Of a stretch of DNA of 44,362 nucleotides, positions 1 through 8,957 are shown piece after piece. A program made the translations under genes and the position numbers. The stretch is from the NCBI GenBank assembly GCA_947626815.1, contig CANQTN010000014.1, forward strand, positions 1 through 44,362. Direction: 5' to 3'. A model generated the notes under the pieces. That model made no database searches. It saw only the letters and a list, made by a program, of their open reading frames with translations, and was not told the origin of the DNA. How positions within the stretch are numbered: the first letter of the stretch is position 1; every line of letters starts with the position of its first letter. The DNA is from an uncultured Clostridia bacterium (GTDB lineage Bacteria; Bacillota; Clostridia; TANB77; CAG-508).

Positions 1-1
1 T

Positions 2-247
2 TATAATAATTTAAGAGAAATATCTATAAACAATCAAAAAATAATTTTTGTTTATGAATATTGTTTAAGTAAAGTAAGCTTAATGCAATTAGCTCCAGAG
101 GAAGGAAGTATTATAGTGAATTTACATAATTGGAATGGAGAATTTTGTATATCTCAAGAAGCTTTTGATATTGCTAAAATAATGAATATAACTTTACTTT
201 GGATGGGTGATTTTTATGAATATTTTAAAAAAATCAATTTTAAATAA
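2..247 (+). CDS. C-terminal part of an unidentified protein (5' end outside window)
   Basis: An open frame enters from the left edge and ends at TAA 245-247, giving 81 residues. It has no motif I recognise; near its end is the aromatic run LLWMGDFYEYF. It overlaps the start of the nucleotidyltransferase-like gene by about 32 nt, so the two are probably translationally coupled and may work as a pair. A two-gene toxin-antitoxin or RNA-modifying pair is possible, but nothing in this fragment proves it, and it does not look like a HEPN domain. Confidence 0.55.
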   Translation, partial: YNNLREISINNQKIIFVYEYCLSKVSLMQLAPEEGSIIVNLHNWNGEFCISQEAFDIAKIMNITLLWMGDFYEYFKKINFK

Positions 248-518
248 TCTAAAATTAAAAATGTCATTATTTAAAAATTTTGAAAATGTATATTTATTTG
301 GTTCAGTATTATATGAGGACAAAGCTCCTAATGATATTGATATTTTACTTGTTTATTCTCAATATTCAAGTGATTTAATTAAAAATTTAAATAATATAAA
401 CTCTATTTTATCAAAAATGTTTGAGATTACTATTGATTTGACAGTTTTAAGTATTGAAGAACTAAAAGAAACAAATTTTTTAAAAAAACTTAATTTTAAT
501 TATATTAGATTAAAATAA
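216..518 (+). CDS. Minimal nucleotidyltransferase-like protein (MNT / Pol-beta superfamily)
   Basis: This 100-residue protein has the core signature of a minimal nucleotidyltransferase: LFGSVL followed eleven residues later by NDIDILLVY, that is the GS...DxD pattern of metal-binding acidic residues. Family members transfer NMPs to proteins, RNA or small molecules and are often the smaller half of two-gene modules. The start is placed at ATG 216 because GGGTGA lies at 205-210 at good spacing; a GTG at 207 is also possible. The gene begins inside the end of the preceding reading frame. No third catalytic acid is obvious, so activity is uncertain. Confidence 0.55.
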   Translation: MNILKKSILNNLKLKMSLFKNFENVYLFGSVLYEDKAPNDIDILLVYSQYSSDLIKNLNNINSILSKMFEITIDLTVLSIEELKETNFLKKLNFNYIRLK

Positions 519-669
519 GATGTAATAAGGTATTTGTTCTTGAATATTATATTTTTTAATAAAAAATATAAAAATTATTTTGTAAAACTACATTAACAAT
601 ATGAGTACAATATATGGAAAAATAATAAAGTGTATAAGAAAATAAGTAAAAAGAAAAGGAGACCACATA

Positions 670-1449
670 ATGATTGATTTTAACCAAGCCTCAATTGCTT
701 TCAAAAAATATTTACAAGATTATGATTTAGAATATGGCAAAATCGAATTAAAAATAAGACATACCTATGGTGTTGTAAATGCAAGTGAATATATTGCAAA
801 AGAATTGTCATTAGACGATGAAAATATAGAATTAGCAAAATTAATAGTTTTGTTACATGATATAGGAAGATTCGAACAAATAAAAAAATATGACTGTTTT
901 ATAGATAATAAAAATATCGATCACGCTATACTAGGAAATGAAATTTTATTTAAAAATAATCTTATTAGAAATTTTATAAAAGACACACAATATGATAATA
1001 TTATTTCTAAAGCAATATTAAATCACAATAGATTGTCCATAGAAGATGGTTTAACTGATAAAGAGCTATTGCACGCTAAAATAATTAGAGATGCAGATAA
1101 AACAGATAATTTTAGAGTAAAAGCAACAGATGATTTTGAAAATATTATTGATAACGCAAGTAAGGATATTTTAGAGAATGATATAATTTCAGATAATATA
1201 TTTAATAATTTTATGAAAAGTAAAATTATTGTAAGAGAAGATAGAAAAACATATATGGATTTTTGGGTTTCTTACATAGCTTTTATATTTGATTTTAATT
1301 TTAATGCAGGATTAGAATATATACAAAAAATGAATTATATTGACAAAATAATTAATAGATTAGATTATAAAAATATAGACACAAAGCAGAAAATGGAAAA
1401 AATAAGAAAACATGCTATACAATATATAGAAAGTAGATTGGAAAAATAG
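670..1449 (+). CDS. HD-domain phosphohydrolase
   Basis: The 259-residue protein carries the ordered metal ligands of an HD hydrolase: H31 in RHTYG, H63-D64 in LLHDIGRFEQ, a later NHNR, and D in IIRDADKTDN. Such enzymes cleave phosphate from nucleotides or other phosphoesters; the substrate cannot be read from the sequence. AAAGGAGACC lies just before the ATG. The protein is clearly paralogous to the HD protein at 22157-22951 (same LHDIGRFEQ, IIRDADK and C-terminal layout). It stands alone with a terminator behind it. Confidence 0.85.
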   Translation: MIDFNQASIAFKKYLQDYDLEYGKIELKIRHTYGVVNASEYIAKELSLDDENIELAKLIVLLHDIGRFEQIKKYDCFIDNKNIDHAILGNEILFKNNLIRNFIKDTQYDNIISKAILNHNRLSIEDGLTDKELLHAKIIRDADKTDNFRVKATDDFENIIDNASKDILENDIISDNIFNNFMKSKIIVREDRKTYMDFWVSYIAFIFDFNFNAGLEYIQKMNYIDKIINRLDYKNIDTKQKMEKIRKHAIQYIESRLEK

Positions 1450-1497
1450 TCTTATTTTTAAAAATATCAAACTGGAGTGTGCCTCCAAAGTCTTTTT

Positions 1498-1535
1498 AAA
1501 TTCCGCAGATTTTTAAGAATTTTGCGGAATTTTTG
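1498..1535 (+). terminator. Rho-independent terminator after the HD gene
   Basis: A perfect 10-bp stem (AAATTCCGCA 1498-1507 with TGCGGAATTT 1523-1532) is followed by TTTG. It lies 50 bp past the HD stop codon. Confidence 0.7.
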
Positions 1536-1690
1536 TAATTGTCGAAGGCTTTTTATCTGTTAGTATAAATAAGGAAAAACTTCCAAAAAATATTTTTTTA
1601 AGAGCAAATATTATTTTATAAATATTTACATAATTTAAAAACACTGTAAATTACTATTAAACAGCCACTCTCCATTTGTGTCCAGTTAAA

Positions 1691-1709
1691 AAATAGCAAT
1701 TCGCTATTT
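1691..1709 (+). other. Hairpin in the leader of the XRE membrane regulator gene
   Basis: The 317-bp gap 1450-1766 holds the terminator and this 7-bp stem with a 5-nt loop (AAATAGC, AATTC, GCTATTT), ending about 57 nt before the start codon and followed by T-rich sequence. It could be an attenuator or an operator half-site pair; nothing decides between them. I see no gene in the gap. Confidence 0.35.
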
Positions 1710-1766
1710 GTGGGGTGTTAATTTTTTGATTTTTTTGTTATCCTTAACATGGAAGGAGTGAAAATC

Positions 1767-2924
1767 ATGGATATTATTAAAATTGGAAAATTTATAGCAG
1801 AAAAAAGAAAAGAAAAGAAATTAACACAAGAGGGATTGGCAGAAAAGTTAGGAGTAACATCAAAAACAATTTCAAGATGGGAAAATGGAAATTATATGCC
1901 AGATATTTCTTTGCTAAAACCATTAAGTGAGGAATTGGGTATTACATTAAATGATTTAATTAGTGGAGAAAAAGTAGATAAAGAGCATTATCAAGAAAAA
2001 TTGGAAGAAAATATTATTAGCACAATAGATTATACAAGTAAAAAAGTGTGTGAAAAAAATAAATTAATTGCAGAAATTTTAATGTTTTTTGGACTTGGTC
2101 TTACTTTTACTGCATTTGTTTTATTCCCATCAGAAAGCAGTTGGGGTTCAATTTATTCTATGATTGGACTAATTATATCTTTAATAGGTTTTTCTAAACT
2201 TAACAAGAAAAAATCATATATAAAAAGATTATTTTTAAATTTAGGATATTTCATACTAGGTGTAGCATTGTTAATAGGAATAGACTATGCAAACGTAAGA
2301 TTAAATAATGTAGCACCAAGATTTTCATACTTAATAACAACAGGGGATGATATGATTATTTATAAAGCACCACTTTGTAATGTATATAGAATAAATAGAA
2401 ATACAAAAAATGAATATTATATAGTTGACACAAAGAAAATATATACAGAAGATACTGTTCCTATAACTCCATTTAACAGAGATAAATCAGGAATTGACAA
2501 CATTATAAAATTTAAAAATCAATATATAGGAAATAATAGTAATGATAGTCATTTAATAGATAGTTTGCCTCTTTCAGAATACGGATATGTGTTTGAAATA
2601 GATTCAGAAAATTTAGGATTAACTATTGATTATCATATTACAGATTGGTATATAAATGAAAACCAATATTTAGAAAAATGTTTATTATATAATACTATAT
2701 CTATATTTTCTTTAATTGATAATGTTCAAAATATTTCTTTTAATTTTAGTGGTAATTCATATAAAGTAAGTAAAAAACAAGCCCAAGAATTATATCCTAA
2801 TTATAATGATATAAGAAATAATGAAATAAATAAAGACAATTTTAACAAGTATTTAGAAAATAAAATAAATGATAATGAATTTGTAAAGACAATTTTTAAT
2901 AAAATATTTGTTAATGAAAAATGA
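1767..2924 (+). CDS. XRE-type HTH transcription regulator with membrane segments
   Basis: Residues 3-60 form a Cro/C1-type helix-turn-helix (LTQEGLAEKLGVTSKTISRWE). They are followed by a linker, then hydrophobic segments at roughly 98-120, 125-143 and 155-175, and a C-terminal half of about 200 residues that resembles nothing I know. The layout suggests a membrane-tethered regulator that senses a surface signal and acts on nearby promoters. The start is ATG 1767, with AAGGAG at the usual distance; an ATG at 1749 lies upstream of that ribosome binding site. The two membrane-associated proteins that follow could be its targets, which is inference. Confidence 0.75.
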   Translation: MDIIKIGKFIAEKRKEKKLTQEGLAEKLGVTSKTISRWENGNYMPDISLLKPLSEELGITLNDLISGEKVDKEHYQEKLEENIISTIDYTSKKVCEKNKLIAEILMFFGLGLTFTAFVLFPSESSWGSIYSMIGLIISLIGFSKLNKKKSYIKRLFLNLGYFILGVALLIGIDYANVRLNNVAPRFSYLITTGDDMIIYKAPLCNVYRINRNTKNEYYIVDTKKIYTEDTVPITPFNRDKSGIDNIIKFKNQYIGNNSNDSHLIDSLPLSEYGYVFEIDSENLGLTIDYHITDWYINENQYLEKCLLYNTISIFSLIDNVQNISFNFSGNSYKVSKKQAQELYPNYNDIRNNEINKDNFNKYLENKINDNEFVKTIFNKIFVNEK

Positions 2925-3050
2925 TAAAAATTATTTTTCAAAATTTACAATATTATAGTATAATTATTTTATAAAAATGGAGCTAAAAACATACTAATAG
3001 TTGACAGCAAAAAAAATATAATATGCAAAAAACAAATGTAAAAGTACAAC

Positions 3051-3093
3051 TCCAACCAGATTTGTGTATTAGAAAGGAATAGTAGTAAAAATG
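3051..3093 (+). repeat. Leader repeat, copy 1 (40 of 43 nt shared with 22117-22159)
   Basis: The 43 nt ending at the ATG of the 131-residue membrane protein match the 43 nt before the second HD gene with only three differences. The shared part contains CCAACCAGATTTGTG, AGAAAGGAAT and GTAGTAAAAATG, so ribosome binding site and start codon are included. The downstream genes are unrelated. Confidence 0.75.
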
Positions 3094-3486
3094 AAGAAAA
3101 AAATATTATTAAGTGTTATATTTCTTTTCAGTTTAATACCAATGTGTTTTTCACAATATGGTGCTTTAAAAGGAGTACAAGAAGTCTCTGGAATAATAAA
3201 CTTAACAAATCCAATAGGCTTTATTGCAGTAATTTTATATTTTTTTGGTATTTGGATTAATTTTAAAAATAAAAATATAAATAAATACCTTCCATATTTT
3301 GGAATGATAGGAATTATATTGTCAGAACTAAATAATTTTTTAACTTGGAACTATCCTAATAAATCATACTTAGAAAATATAAAAAATTGTTTTAATATGG
3401 TATTTCCTATGTTCTATATTGGTTTGGCAATTTCCATACTTTTAATATTAGTATATAGATTTATAGATAAAAAATTAGAACAATAG
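3091..3486 (+). CDS. Small membrane protein of unknown function
   Basis: The 131-residue product starts with a basic MKKK and a hydrophobic stretch to about residue 20 (signal anchor), then has further hydrophobic segments near 43-60, 70-85 and 105-123, so about four membrane spans. I recognise no family. Its ATG is set by AAAGG in the shared leader repeat. It lies 53 bp before the next single-span protein, probably in one transcript, and behind the XRE membrane regulator. Confidence 0.55.
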   Translation: MKKKILLSVIFLFSLIPMCFSQYGALKGVQEVSGIINLTNPIGFIAVILYFFGIWINFKNKNINKYLPYFGMIGIILSELNNFLTWNYPNKSYLENIKNCFNMVFPMFYIGLAISILLILVYRFIDKKLEQ

Positions 3487-3539
3487 TATATATTTAAAAA
3501 CAATAAATTAAAAAATAGAAAGGTTTAATTGGTAAAAAA

Positions 3540-4331
3540 ATGAACAAAAATAAAATTGCTGGAATCTTAATTGCAGTAGTTATTATAGTTATAGGAATAA
3601 TTGTTGCATATAAGGTAATTGAAAAAAGTATTACAACTAGAGAGAACTTTAATTTAAAAGTTGAAAATATTAGTTCTAATCCTGTTGAAACTACAAATCA
3701 AGAACAGAATGAAAAGTCATTTTTCGGTAAAGTTATTGAATCTGAAACATCGTATATTATAGTAGAGCCAAACGAAAATGAAAAAATAAGAAAATCAGCA
3801 GATAAAATTTCTATTGGATTAGGAGAATATAATGATGCACTTTATATGGTTGGAACTAATGTAAAAATAACTTATAAAGGTGATATAATGGACAGTTATC
3901 CAGCACAAGTTAAAGCAACAAAAATAGAATTGAAATCAGTAAATAAATTTAGTCTTGTATATTATCAAAAAAATATGATACAACCAAATCAAAAAGAAAC
4001 AATAATTAGCAAAAATGAGATAGAAAATATAGATTATAACATATATGCTTTTGAAGGAAATATTGCAATAAATTTGAATAGTGATAGTGCCGAATTAACT
4101 GAAAAAAGTATTTCATTAAGAGATGCACTATTACAAAATAAAATTACAATAGAAGAAATTATGGAAAAAACAAATAATGATTTTCCTAATGCAGTATCTT
4201 ATGATGATGGAGGAAGCAAAGAATATCATTATGAAAATTATACAATTATAAAAGTTCATAAATTAGATGGAAATAGGGATGTATATATTGGTAATAAAGA
4301 TATGACAATTTATGATGTATTAAAAGATTAA
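3540..4331 (+). CDS. Membrane-anchored extracytoplasmic protein, unknown
   Basis: The 263-residue protein has one strong N-terminal transmembrane helix (about residues 6-26, AGILIAVVIIVIGIIVAYKV) and then a soluble region predicted to lie outside. Around residues 60-125 is a compact beta-rich segment with SETSYIIVEPNENE and VTIKYKGDI-like strands, resembling OB- or DUF3221-like small domains, but this is weak. No catalytic motif is visible. AAAGG lies before the ATG. The next 250 bp are AT-rich with no gene that I can see. Confidence 0.5.
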   Translation: MNKNKIAGILIAVVIIVIGIIVAYKVIEKSITTRENFNLKVENISSNPVETTNQEQNEKSFFGKVIESETSYIIVEPNENEKIRKSADKISIGLGEYNDALYMVGTNVKITYKGDIMDSYPAQVKATKIELKSVNKFSLVYYQKNMIQPNQKETIISKNEIENIDYNIYAFEGNIAINLNSDSAELTEKSISLRDALLQNKITIEEIMEKTNNDFPNAVSYDDGGSKEYHYENYTIIKVHKLDGNRDVYIGNKDMTIYDVLKD

Positions 4332-4583
4332 ATATAATTAATTAAACAAAATAACATATCTTTAACTAAATTCAAAACTTCACACTTAAGCACATAAAAA
4401 AAACTAAAATAAATGCTTAGAAAAAGTTGCTAGAAATATTATAAAATGATAACATATACAATATAATAATTATATATAATTAAAAATATTCTAATTAATA
4501 ATACACAAAAATAAAAATAATATCTATAAAAACACATTATAATCAAAGTACATTTTTAATAGTCAAAAGCAAAGGAGAAAGAT

Positions 4584-5543
4584 ATGGTATTATCAATATT
4601 TCTAATAATTGTAGGATTCGCATTACTTATAAAAGGAGCAGATTTTTTAGTAGAAGGTAGCAGTAGTGTTGCAAAAAAATTTCATATACCAGAAATTATA
4701 ATAGGTTTAACAATAGTATCAATAGGAACTTCAATGCCAGAATTATTTGTAAGTTCAACATCAACAGTAAATGGATCATCAGATATGGCAATTGGAAATA
4801 TAATAGGAAGTAATCTATGTAATCTATTATTAATTTTAGGATTATCTGCAATTATTAAGCCAGTAAAATTTCAAAAAGAAACAAGATTAATAGAAATACC
4901 AATAAGCCTTGTTATCACAATTATTTTTATGGTATTTTGCAATAGTTCAGGAACAATATCTAGAAAAGAAGCAATAATTTTAATAGTATTATTTGCAATT
5001 TTTATAGTATACACCATAATTATGGGAAAAAAAGGTAAAGAGTTTGATAAAGAAAATACAATTATTGAAATTCAAACTGAAACTCAAAGAATATCTATGG
5101 TAAAAAGTATATTATTTATTTTGTTAGGAATTATAGGCTTAAAAATTGGAGGAGATTTAACAGTAGAAAATGCTACTAGTATTGCACGAATGTTTAATAT
5201 AAGTGAAAAAATAATTAGTTTAACAATACTTGCAGTAGGTACAAGTTTGCCAGAACTAGTGACAAGTGTTACGGCAGCAATAAAAGGAAATAGTGATATA
5301 GCAATAGGAAATATTATAGGTTCTAATATTTTCAATACTTTGCTTATAATTGGAGTATCAGCTTTAATTTCTCCATTAATATACAATTTTACTTATAATA
5401 TACAAATGGGAATATTAATATTAGCAATGCTAGTATTGGCATTATTCCCAATAATACCACCAAAAAATAAAATGAGTAGATTTAATGGAATAATTTATTT
5501 AGCTATGTATATAGTATATATAATAATTTTACTTATGAGATAA
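4584..5543 (+). CDS. Calcium/sodium antiporter, CaCA family (YrbG-like)
   Basis: The 319-residue integral membrane protein has both inverted alpha repeats that define the Ca2+:cation antiporter superfamily: GTSMPELFVSS with GNIIGSNLCN in the first half, and GTSLPELVTSV with GNIIGSNIFN in the second. The Glu of each PEL motif and the Asn of GSN line the ion site in known members. Length and ten-helix layout match YrbG-type exchangers. AAAGGAG sits 7 nt before the ATG. It is monocistronic, closed by a bidirectional terminator. The transported ion is inferred from the family. Confidence 0.9.
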   Translation: MVLSIFLIIVGFALLIKGADFLVEGSSSVAKKFHIPEIIIGLTIVSIGTSMPELFVSSTSTVNGSSDMAIGNIIGSNLCNLLLILGLSAIIKPVKFQKETRLIEIPISLVITIIFMVFCNSSGTISRKEAIILIVLFAIFIVYTIIMGKKGKEFDKENTIIEIQTETQRISMVKSILFILLGIIGLKIGGDLTVENATSIARMFNISEKIISLTILAVGTSLPELVTSVTAAIKGNSDIAIGNIIGSNIFNTLLIIGVSALISPLIYNFTYNIQMGILILAMLVLALFPIIPPKNKMSRFNGIIYLAMYIVYIIILLMR

Positions 5544-5604
5544 AAGTATCATACAAATTATGTGATTTAAAAGCAATATCTTCAAAAACCTAATATTATA
5601 AGAT

Positions 5605-5634
5605 AAAGAGATTTAGAAAATTCTAAATCTCTTT
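5605..5634. terminator. Bidirectional terminator between convergent genes
   Basis: A 14-bp stem (arms 5605-5618 and 5621-5634, rich in AAAGAGATTTAGA / TCTAAATCTCTTT) separates the exchanger gene from the minus-strand gene. The TAG stop of the minus-strand gene lies inside the stem. Confidence 0.75.
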
Positions 5635-6456
5635 AAAAAATCTATATTCATCACCTGAAGTATTTTTACCTCTATAAACATATCCATTATAAATACCACC
5701 ATTTTCATCATCTAAAGTAACATTTAATTTCATATTATATAAAAATTTTTGGTTTAAATTATTAATAATATGAATTTGAAAAGATAAAGTATAATTAATA
5801 TCTTCTAGATTGACTTTTGCTTCTTCTAAAACCTTACCATTAAAAGAAACACTTGAAGAATCTTTAGAAACAGAATAATTTGTAATAATATCTTTGTTTA
5901 AATATCCTAAAGAAATAGGATTTGAGCAATCAGTAAAAAAAGTAGGTTTTGAATAATCATTAGATTCATTTTGTGAATTAGTATTAACAATATTAAAATC
6001 TATTCTATTATTGTCAGGTTCTTTTATTGATTTATATTTACCAAAATCTAAAGGATTTTTATAATTTAATACTTTAGTACCAATATTCGCATCTGAAGAT
6101 ATAACTATATTATCAATATATAATTGATTAATTGTATTTTCATTCGTTAAATCAGAAATTGTACTAGTGTTATCAATAAAAATAGAAATATCTGTATATT
6201 GACAAAGACTCATGTTTTGTAATGATTGATTGTCTGAGTTATCAATAGCATTAGCATTACTGTACAATAATATTTTTTGAATATTGAAAATTGATTTTTC
6301 ATTTTCATCAGCAATTTGAATCATTTCATTAGCAAATGAATTTTTTGCAAATACTTTTGAAAATATTAAATTATAATACAAAAGAAACACAAAGAATAAT
6401 GCAATAATCAAAATAGTAAAAACTAATCTCTCATTTCTTATTTTTAATTCTATCAT
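5623..6456 (-). CDS. Single-span membrane-anchored protein, unknown
   Basis: The 277-residue product begins MIELKIRNERL and has one transmembrane helix at about residues 13-33 ([20 protein letters not shown]), followed by a large outside domain rich in Asn, Asp and Ser. No known motif was found. The start is chosen because GGAGGT lies 4 nt before this ATG, just past the end of the GH73 gene; the two genes are separated by only 13 bp and share a promoter. The pairing with a wall hydrolase suggests a role at the cell envelope, which is inference only. Confidence 0.6.
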   Translation of the reverse strand: MIELKIRNERLVFTILIIALFFVFLLYYNLIFSKVFAKNSFANEMIQIADENEKSIFNIQKILLYSNANAIDNSDNQSLQNMSLCQYTDISIFIDNTSTISDLTNENTINQLYIDNIVISSDANIGTKVLNYKNPLDFGKYKSIKEPDNNRIDFNIVNTNSQNESNDYSKPTFFTDCSNPISLGYLNKDIITNYSVSKDSSSVSFNGKVLEEAKVNLEDINYTLSFQIHIINNLNQKFLYNMKLNVTLDDENGGIYNGYVYRGKNTSGDEYRFFKEI

Positions 6457-6469
6457 ATCAACCTCCATA

Positions 6470-7834
6470 TTATTGAAGTCTATTATATAAAGTTTCCATA
6501 TGTTTAAATACTTTAGTATACCAATCTTTATCAGAAGCATATCTAGTATTAACACCTTTTAGTGTTGGTCCATTATAGAATGAAGCAGTTGCTAATTCAC
6601 CATCATATATTTTTGTTCCTGAAGGATTTAAATAATACTTAACTAAAGATTTAGCAACAGTATCAATTCCTTCAGCATAGTCAGTAAATTCATAAGATGA
6701 TTCATAAGGTGTTGCATCATAAGAACCATAACCAAATAAATTTTTCTTATCCTTAGAAATTTGAGAAGTACCCCAAGCACTTTCATGAGCAGCAATAGAG
6801 GCTAAGAAAATACCATTAATATTATATTTTTTCTCTGCATTATAAAAAGCAGAATAATTATTTTCAAATATTTTATTTGTATCTTTTGAAACATTTGTAA
6901 ATATTTTTTTGTAATCATTTAAAGTTAAACCACTTGTCCTATTTAAAGCCATATCAATATTTACTTTAATTAAGATTTTTTGTATCCTATTTTTTTCAAC
7001 AATATTTGGTGTTGAATATACAGAAGTTAAATTAGAAGTTTTCATATATCCTTCTATATTATCATAAGATACTTTACACCATTCTTCACTTGGAAGTTCA
7101 AGTAATTTGACATCCATATTTTTAGTTATTTCTGCTACATCATTAGCATCTTTTTCAACAGATTCTTTTAATTTACCAGTATCAACTAAATACATGACAT
7201 CTCCAATATGTACTTTATGTTTTGCTAAAAACTCTGATGTACCAACATCAATAACTTTAGAAGTAGGTTCAACCAATAATTCCTTATCTAATATAATTTC
7301 TTCTACAAAATTACCATTTTCATAAGTTTTTACAGCAGTAACATTTTCTTTTCCTATAGCACCTTCTACATTAATTATTTCTTCACCTTTTGGAAGTGAT
7401 GGATTATTAGTATATTCTGTTTGAAATTCAACATCACGTTCTTCAGTTACTTGTTCTTTAACTCTATCCATATTAGCATTTTCAGAAATAATATTTTGTA
7501 TATTTAATCTATGACGATTTAGTTCATATTCTGATATCTCTGATATTTCTTCTTTTGCATAACTCTTAGTAAAAGATGTATTTTTTGGAAAGAAAGCAGC
7601 AAGTCCAATAATCAAAATACTACATCCTATAATAATATGAGATAGTTTTAATTCATAGTTTTTATATTGATTATAGGGATTAGAAGGACGAGAATTAAAA
7701 GTATTTTGAATTTTGATTTTTGGTGCTTTTTGAACTTGAGGAACATATGATTTTTCTTGTGGTATCTGATGTTGCATTTGTTGAAGTTCTTTAAATACAT
7801 CAGTTAAATTTCTACCATCATTATTATCAAACAT
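6470..7834 (-). CDS. Membrane-anchored glucosaminidase (GH73) with SH3-like region
   Basis: The 454-residue protein has a cytoplasmic proline-rich N-terminus, one membrane helix at about 65-83, an SH3-like middle part (around 230-280, with EEWCKVSYDNIEGYM), and a C-terminal GH73 / FlgJ-like lysozyme domain (about 310-454). The catalytic Glu is about E351 in AAHESAWGTS; NLFGYG, a tyrosine-rich STY region and ASFYNGPT fit the family. It cleaves the glycan strands of peptidoglycan outside the cell, for growth or separation. AAGGTAAGG lies before its ATG and a good promoter is at 7872-7900. Confidence 0.85.
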   Translation of the reverse strand: MFDNNDGRNLTDVFKELQQMQHQIPQEKSYVPQVQKAPKIKIQNTFNSRPSNPYNQYKNYELKLSHIIIGCSILIIGLAAFFPKNTSFTKSYAKEEISEISEYELNRHRLNIQNIISENANMDRVKEQVTEERDVEFQTEYTNNPSLPKGEEIINVEGAIGKENVTAVKTYENGNFVEEIILDKELLVEPTSKVIDVGTSEFLAKHKVHIGDVMYLVDTGKLKESVEKDANDVAEITKNMDVKLLELPSEEWCKVSYDNIEGYMKTSNLTSVYSTPNIVEKNRIQKILIKVNIDMALNRTSGLTLNDYKKIFTNVSKDTNKIFENNYSAFYNAEKKYNINGIFLASIAAHESAWGTSQISKDKKNLFGYGSYDATPYESSYEFTDYAEGIDTVAKSLVKYYLNPSGTKIYDGELATASFYNGPTLKGVNTRYASDKDWYTKVFKHMETLYNRLQ

Positions 7835-7871
7835 AACTTTACCTTACCTTTGCCTAAAATAATACACATTT

Positions 7872-7900
7872 ATTATACTATAATACGTAGAAAATGTCTA
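7872..7900 (-). promoter_or_regulatory. SigmaA-type promoter of the GH73 operon
   Basis: On the minus strand TAGACA (7900-7895) and a perfect TATAAT (7877-7872) are separated by 17 bp, about 40 bp before the GH73 start codon. Confidence 0.7.
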
Positions 7901-7967
7901 TAAAAATAGAAAAAAAGTTCTGGAATTTAATAGAAAAAGTCCAAAATAAAGCTAAAAATGATACATT

Positions 7968-8153
7968 CTACTGGTCAATGATAATATATTATTTATGCAG
8001 TAACAATTCGGGGGGACCAGCAAATTACAGATTGTAATGCAAATTTTATAATTTATTATAAAATTTGGTATACAAGCTGTTATGTAGCTGGGAGTTACAA
8101 ATAAATAATATATTATCATTGACCATGTATACCATTAACCAGTAGACTGTAAT
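7968..8153 (+). repeat. MITE-like palindromic repeat, copy A
   Basis: The element fills most of the gap between the GH73 gene and rnc. Its ends are inverted: 7973-7996 is a perfect 24-bp inverted match to 8101-8124, and TCTACTGGT (7968) answers ACCAGTAGA (8139). The centre holds TTCGGGGGGACC (8008-8019), unusual in such AT-rich DNA, a CCAGC/GCTGG pair, and a perfect hairpin of about 28 nt ending in AAAATTTG. The 5' arm lacks a 16-18 bp segment present in copies C and D. No ORF, no obvious target-site duplication. Confidence 0.85.
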
Positions 8154-8181
8154 CTAAAAATAGAAAAACCATTATATATAC

Positions 8182-8211
8182 TTGCAAAATTCATAAAAAA
8201 GAGTATATAAT
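8182..8211 (+). promoter_or_regulatory. Promoter of rnc
   Basis: TTGCAA (8182-8187) and TATAAT (8206-8211) are 18 bp apart, immediately downstream of repeat copy A and 12 bp before AAAGGAGG. Confidence 0.65.
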
Positions 8212-8233
8212 ATAAAAAACGATAAAGGAGGAT

Positions 8234-8266
8234 ATGTTAGAACCAAAACTAACATGTAAACAATAA
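8234..8266 (+). other. Ten-codon mini-ORF or hairpin in the rnc leader
   Basis: The strong AAAGGAGG at 8224-8231 lies 36 nt before the rnc ATG, too far for direct use. Between them is a ten-codon frame (MLEPKLTCKQ) that ends at TAA 8264-8266, one base before ATG 8268. The same bases form a 7-bp hairpin (ATGTTAG 8234-8240 with CTAACAT 8249-8255) that would bring the ribosome binding site near the rnc start. Either translational coupling or structural bridging is possible; the spacing from AAAGGAGG to the mini-ORF ATG is short (2 nt). Confidence 0.4.
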
Positions 8267-8267
8267 A

Positions 8268-8939
8268 ATGGAAAAAATAGAACAAAACATAGAATATACT
8301 TTTAAGAATAAGGAATTATTAAAAAAAGCATTAACACATACATCATATGCATATGAAAATCATGTAGAAAGTAATGAAAAATTAGAATTTTTAGGGGATA
8401 GCATATTAGAATTCATATCTAGTAAATACTTGTTTGAAAATTATCAAAATTTAAAAGAAGGAGAAATGACTAAAGTCAGAGCAACAGTAGTATGTGAAAA
8501 AAGTTTATATAAAATTGCAAAATTGCATGATTTTAGTGATTTCTTATATGTGGGAAAATCAGAAAAAAAAACAGGAGGAGAAAACAGGCCAGCCATATTA
8601 GCAGATAGTGTAGAAGCAATAATTGCAGCAATATACATAGATGGGGGAATTGAAGAAGCAGAAAAATTCATAATAAAAAATCTAAAAGAAGAAATACAGC
8701 AAGCAACAAAACATGTAGGAGATAAAGACTATAAAACAGTGTTACAAGAAAAGTTACAAGAAAACGGAGAAGTAGAAATAAAATATGAAATAACACAAGA
8801 AAAAGGACCAGATCATAATAAAAGCTTTGAAGCACAAGTAAGTTGTAATGGAGAAATTTTAGCAAGTGGAAAAGGAAAAAGCAAAAAAGATGCACAAATG
8901 CACGCAGCAAAAAAAGCATTAGAAAATCTAAAAAAATAG
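8268..8939 (+). CDS. rnc: Ribonuclease III
   Basis: RNase III cleaves double-stranded RNA in rRNA maturation and mRNA decay. The 223-residue protein has the signature NEKLEFLGDSILEF near residues 36-49, the second acidic site LADSVEAIIAAIYID near 105-119, and a C-terminal double-stranded RNA-binding domain from about 152 with GKGKSKKDAQMHAAKKAL. Length is typical. It is 18 bp upstream of the radical SAM gene, a pairing common in Clostridia; smc, often next, is 23 kb away here. The unusual leader suggests translational control. Confidence 0.97.
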   Translation: MEKIEQNIEYTFKNKELLKKALTHTSYAYENHVESNEKLEFLGDSILEFISSKYLFENYQNLKEGEMTKVRATVVCEKSLYKIAKLHDFSDFLYVGKSEKKTGGENRPAILADSVEAIIAAIYIDGGIEEAEKFIIKNLKEEIQQATKHVGDKDYKTVLQEKLQENGEVEIKYEITQEKGPDHNKSFEAQVSCNGEILASGKGKSKKDAQMHAAKKALENLKK

Positions 8940-8957
8940 ATTAGGAGTGGTAAATAC

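Noticed and set aside
7968..8153. The GGGGGG-containing repeat as a riboswitch
   Set aside because: It occurs before and after genes of unrelated function, in both orientations, and has long terminal inverted repeats, which fits a mobile palindrome better.
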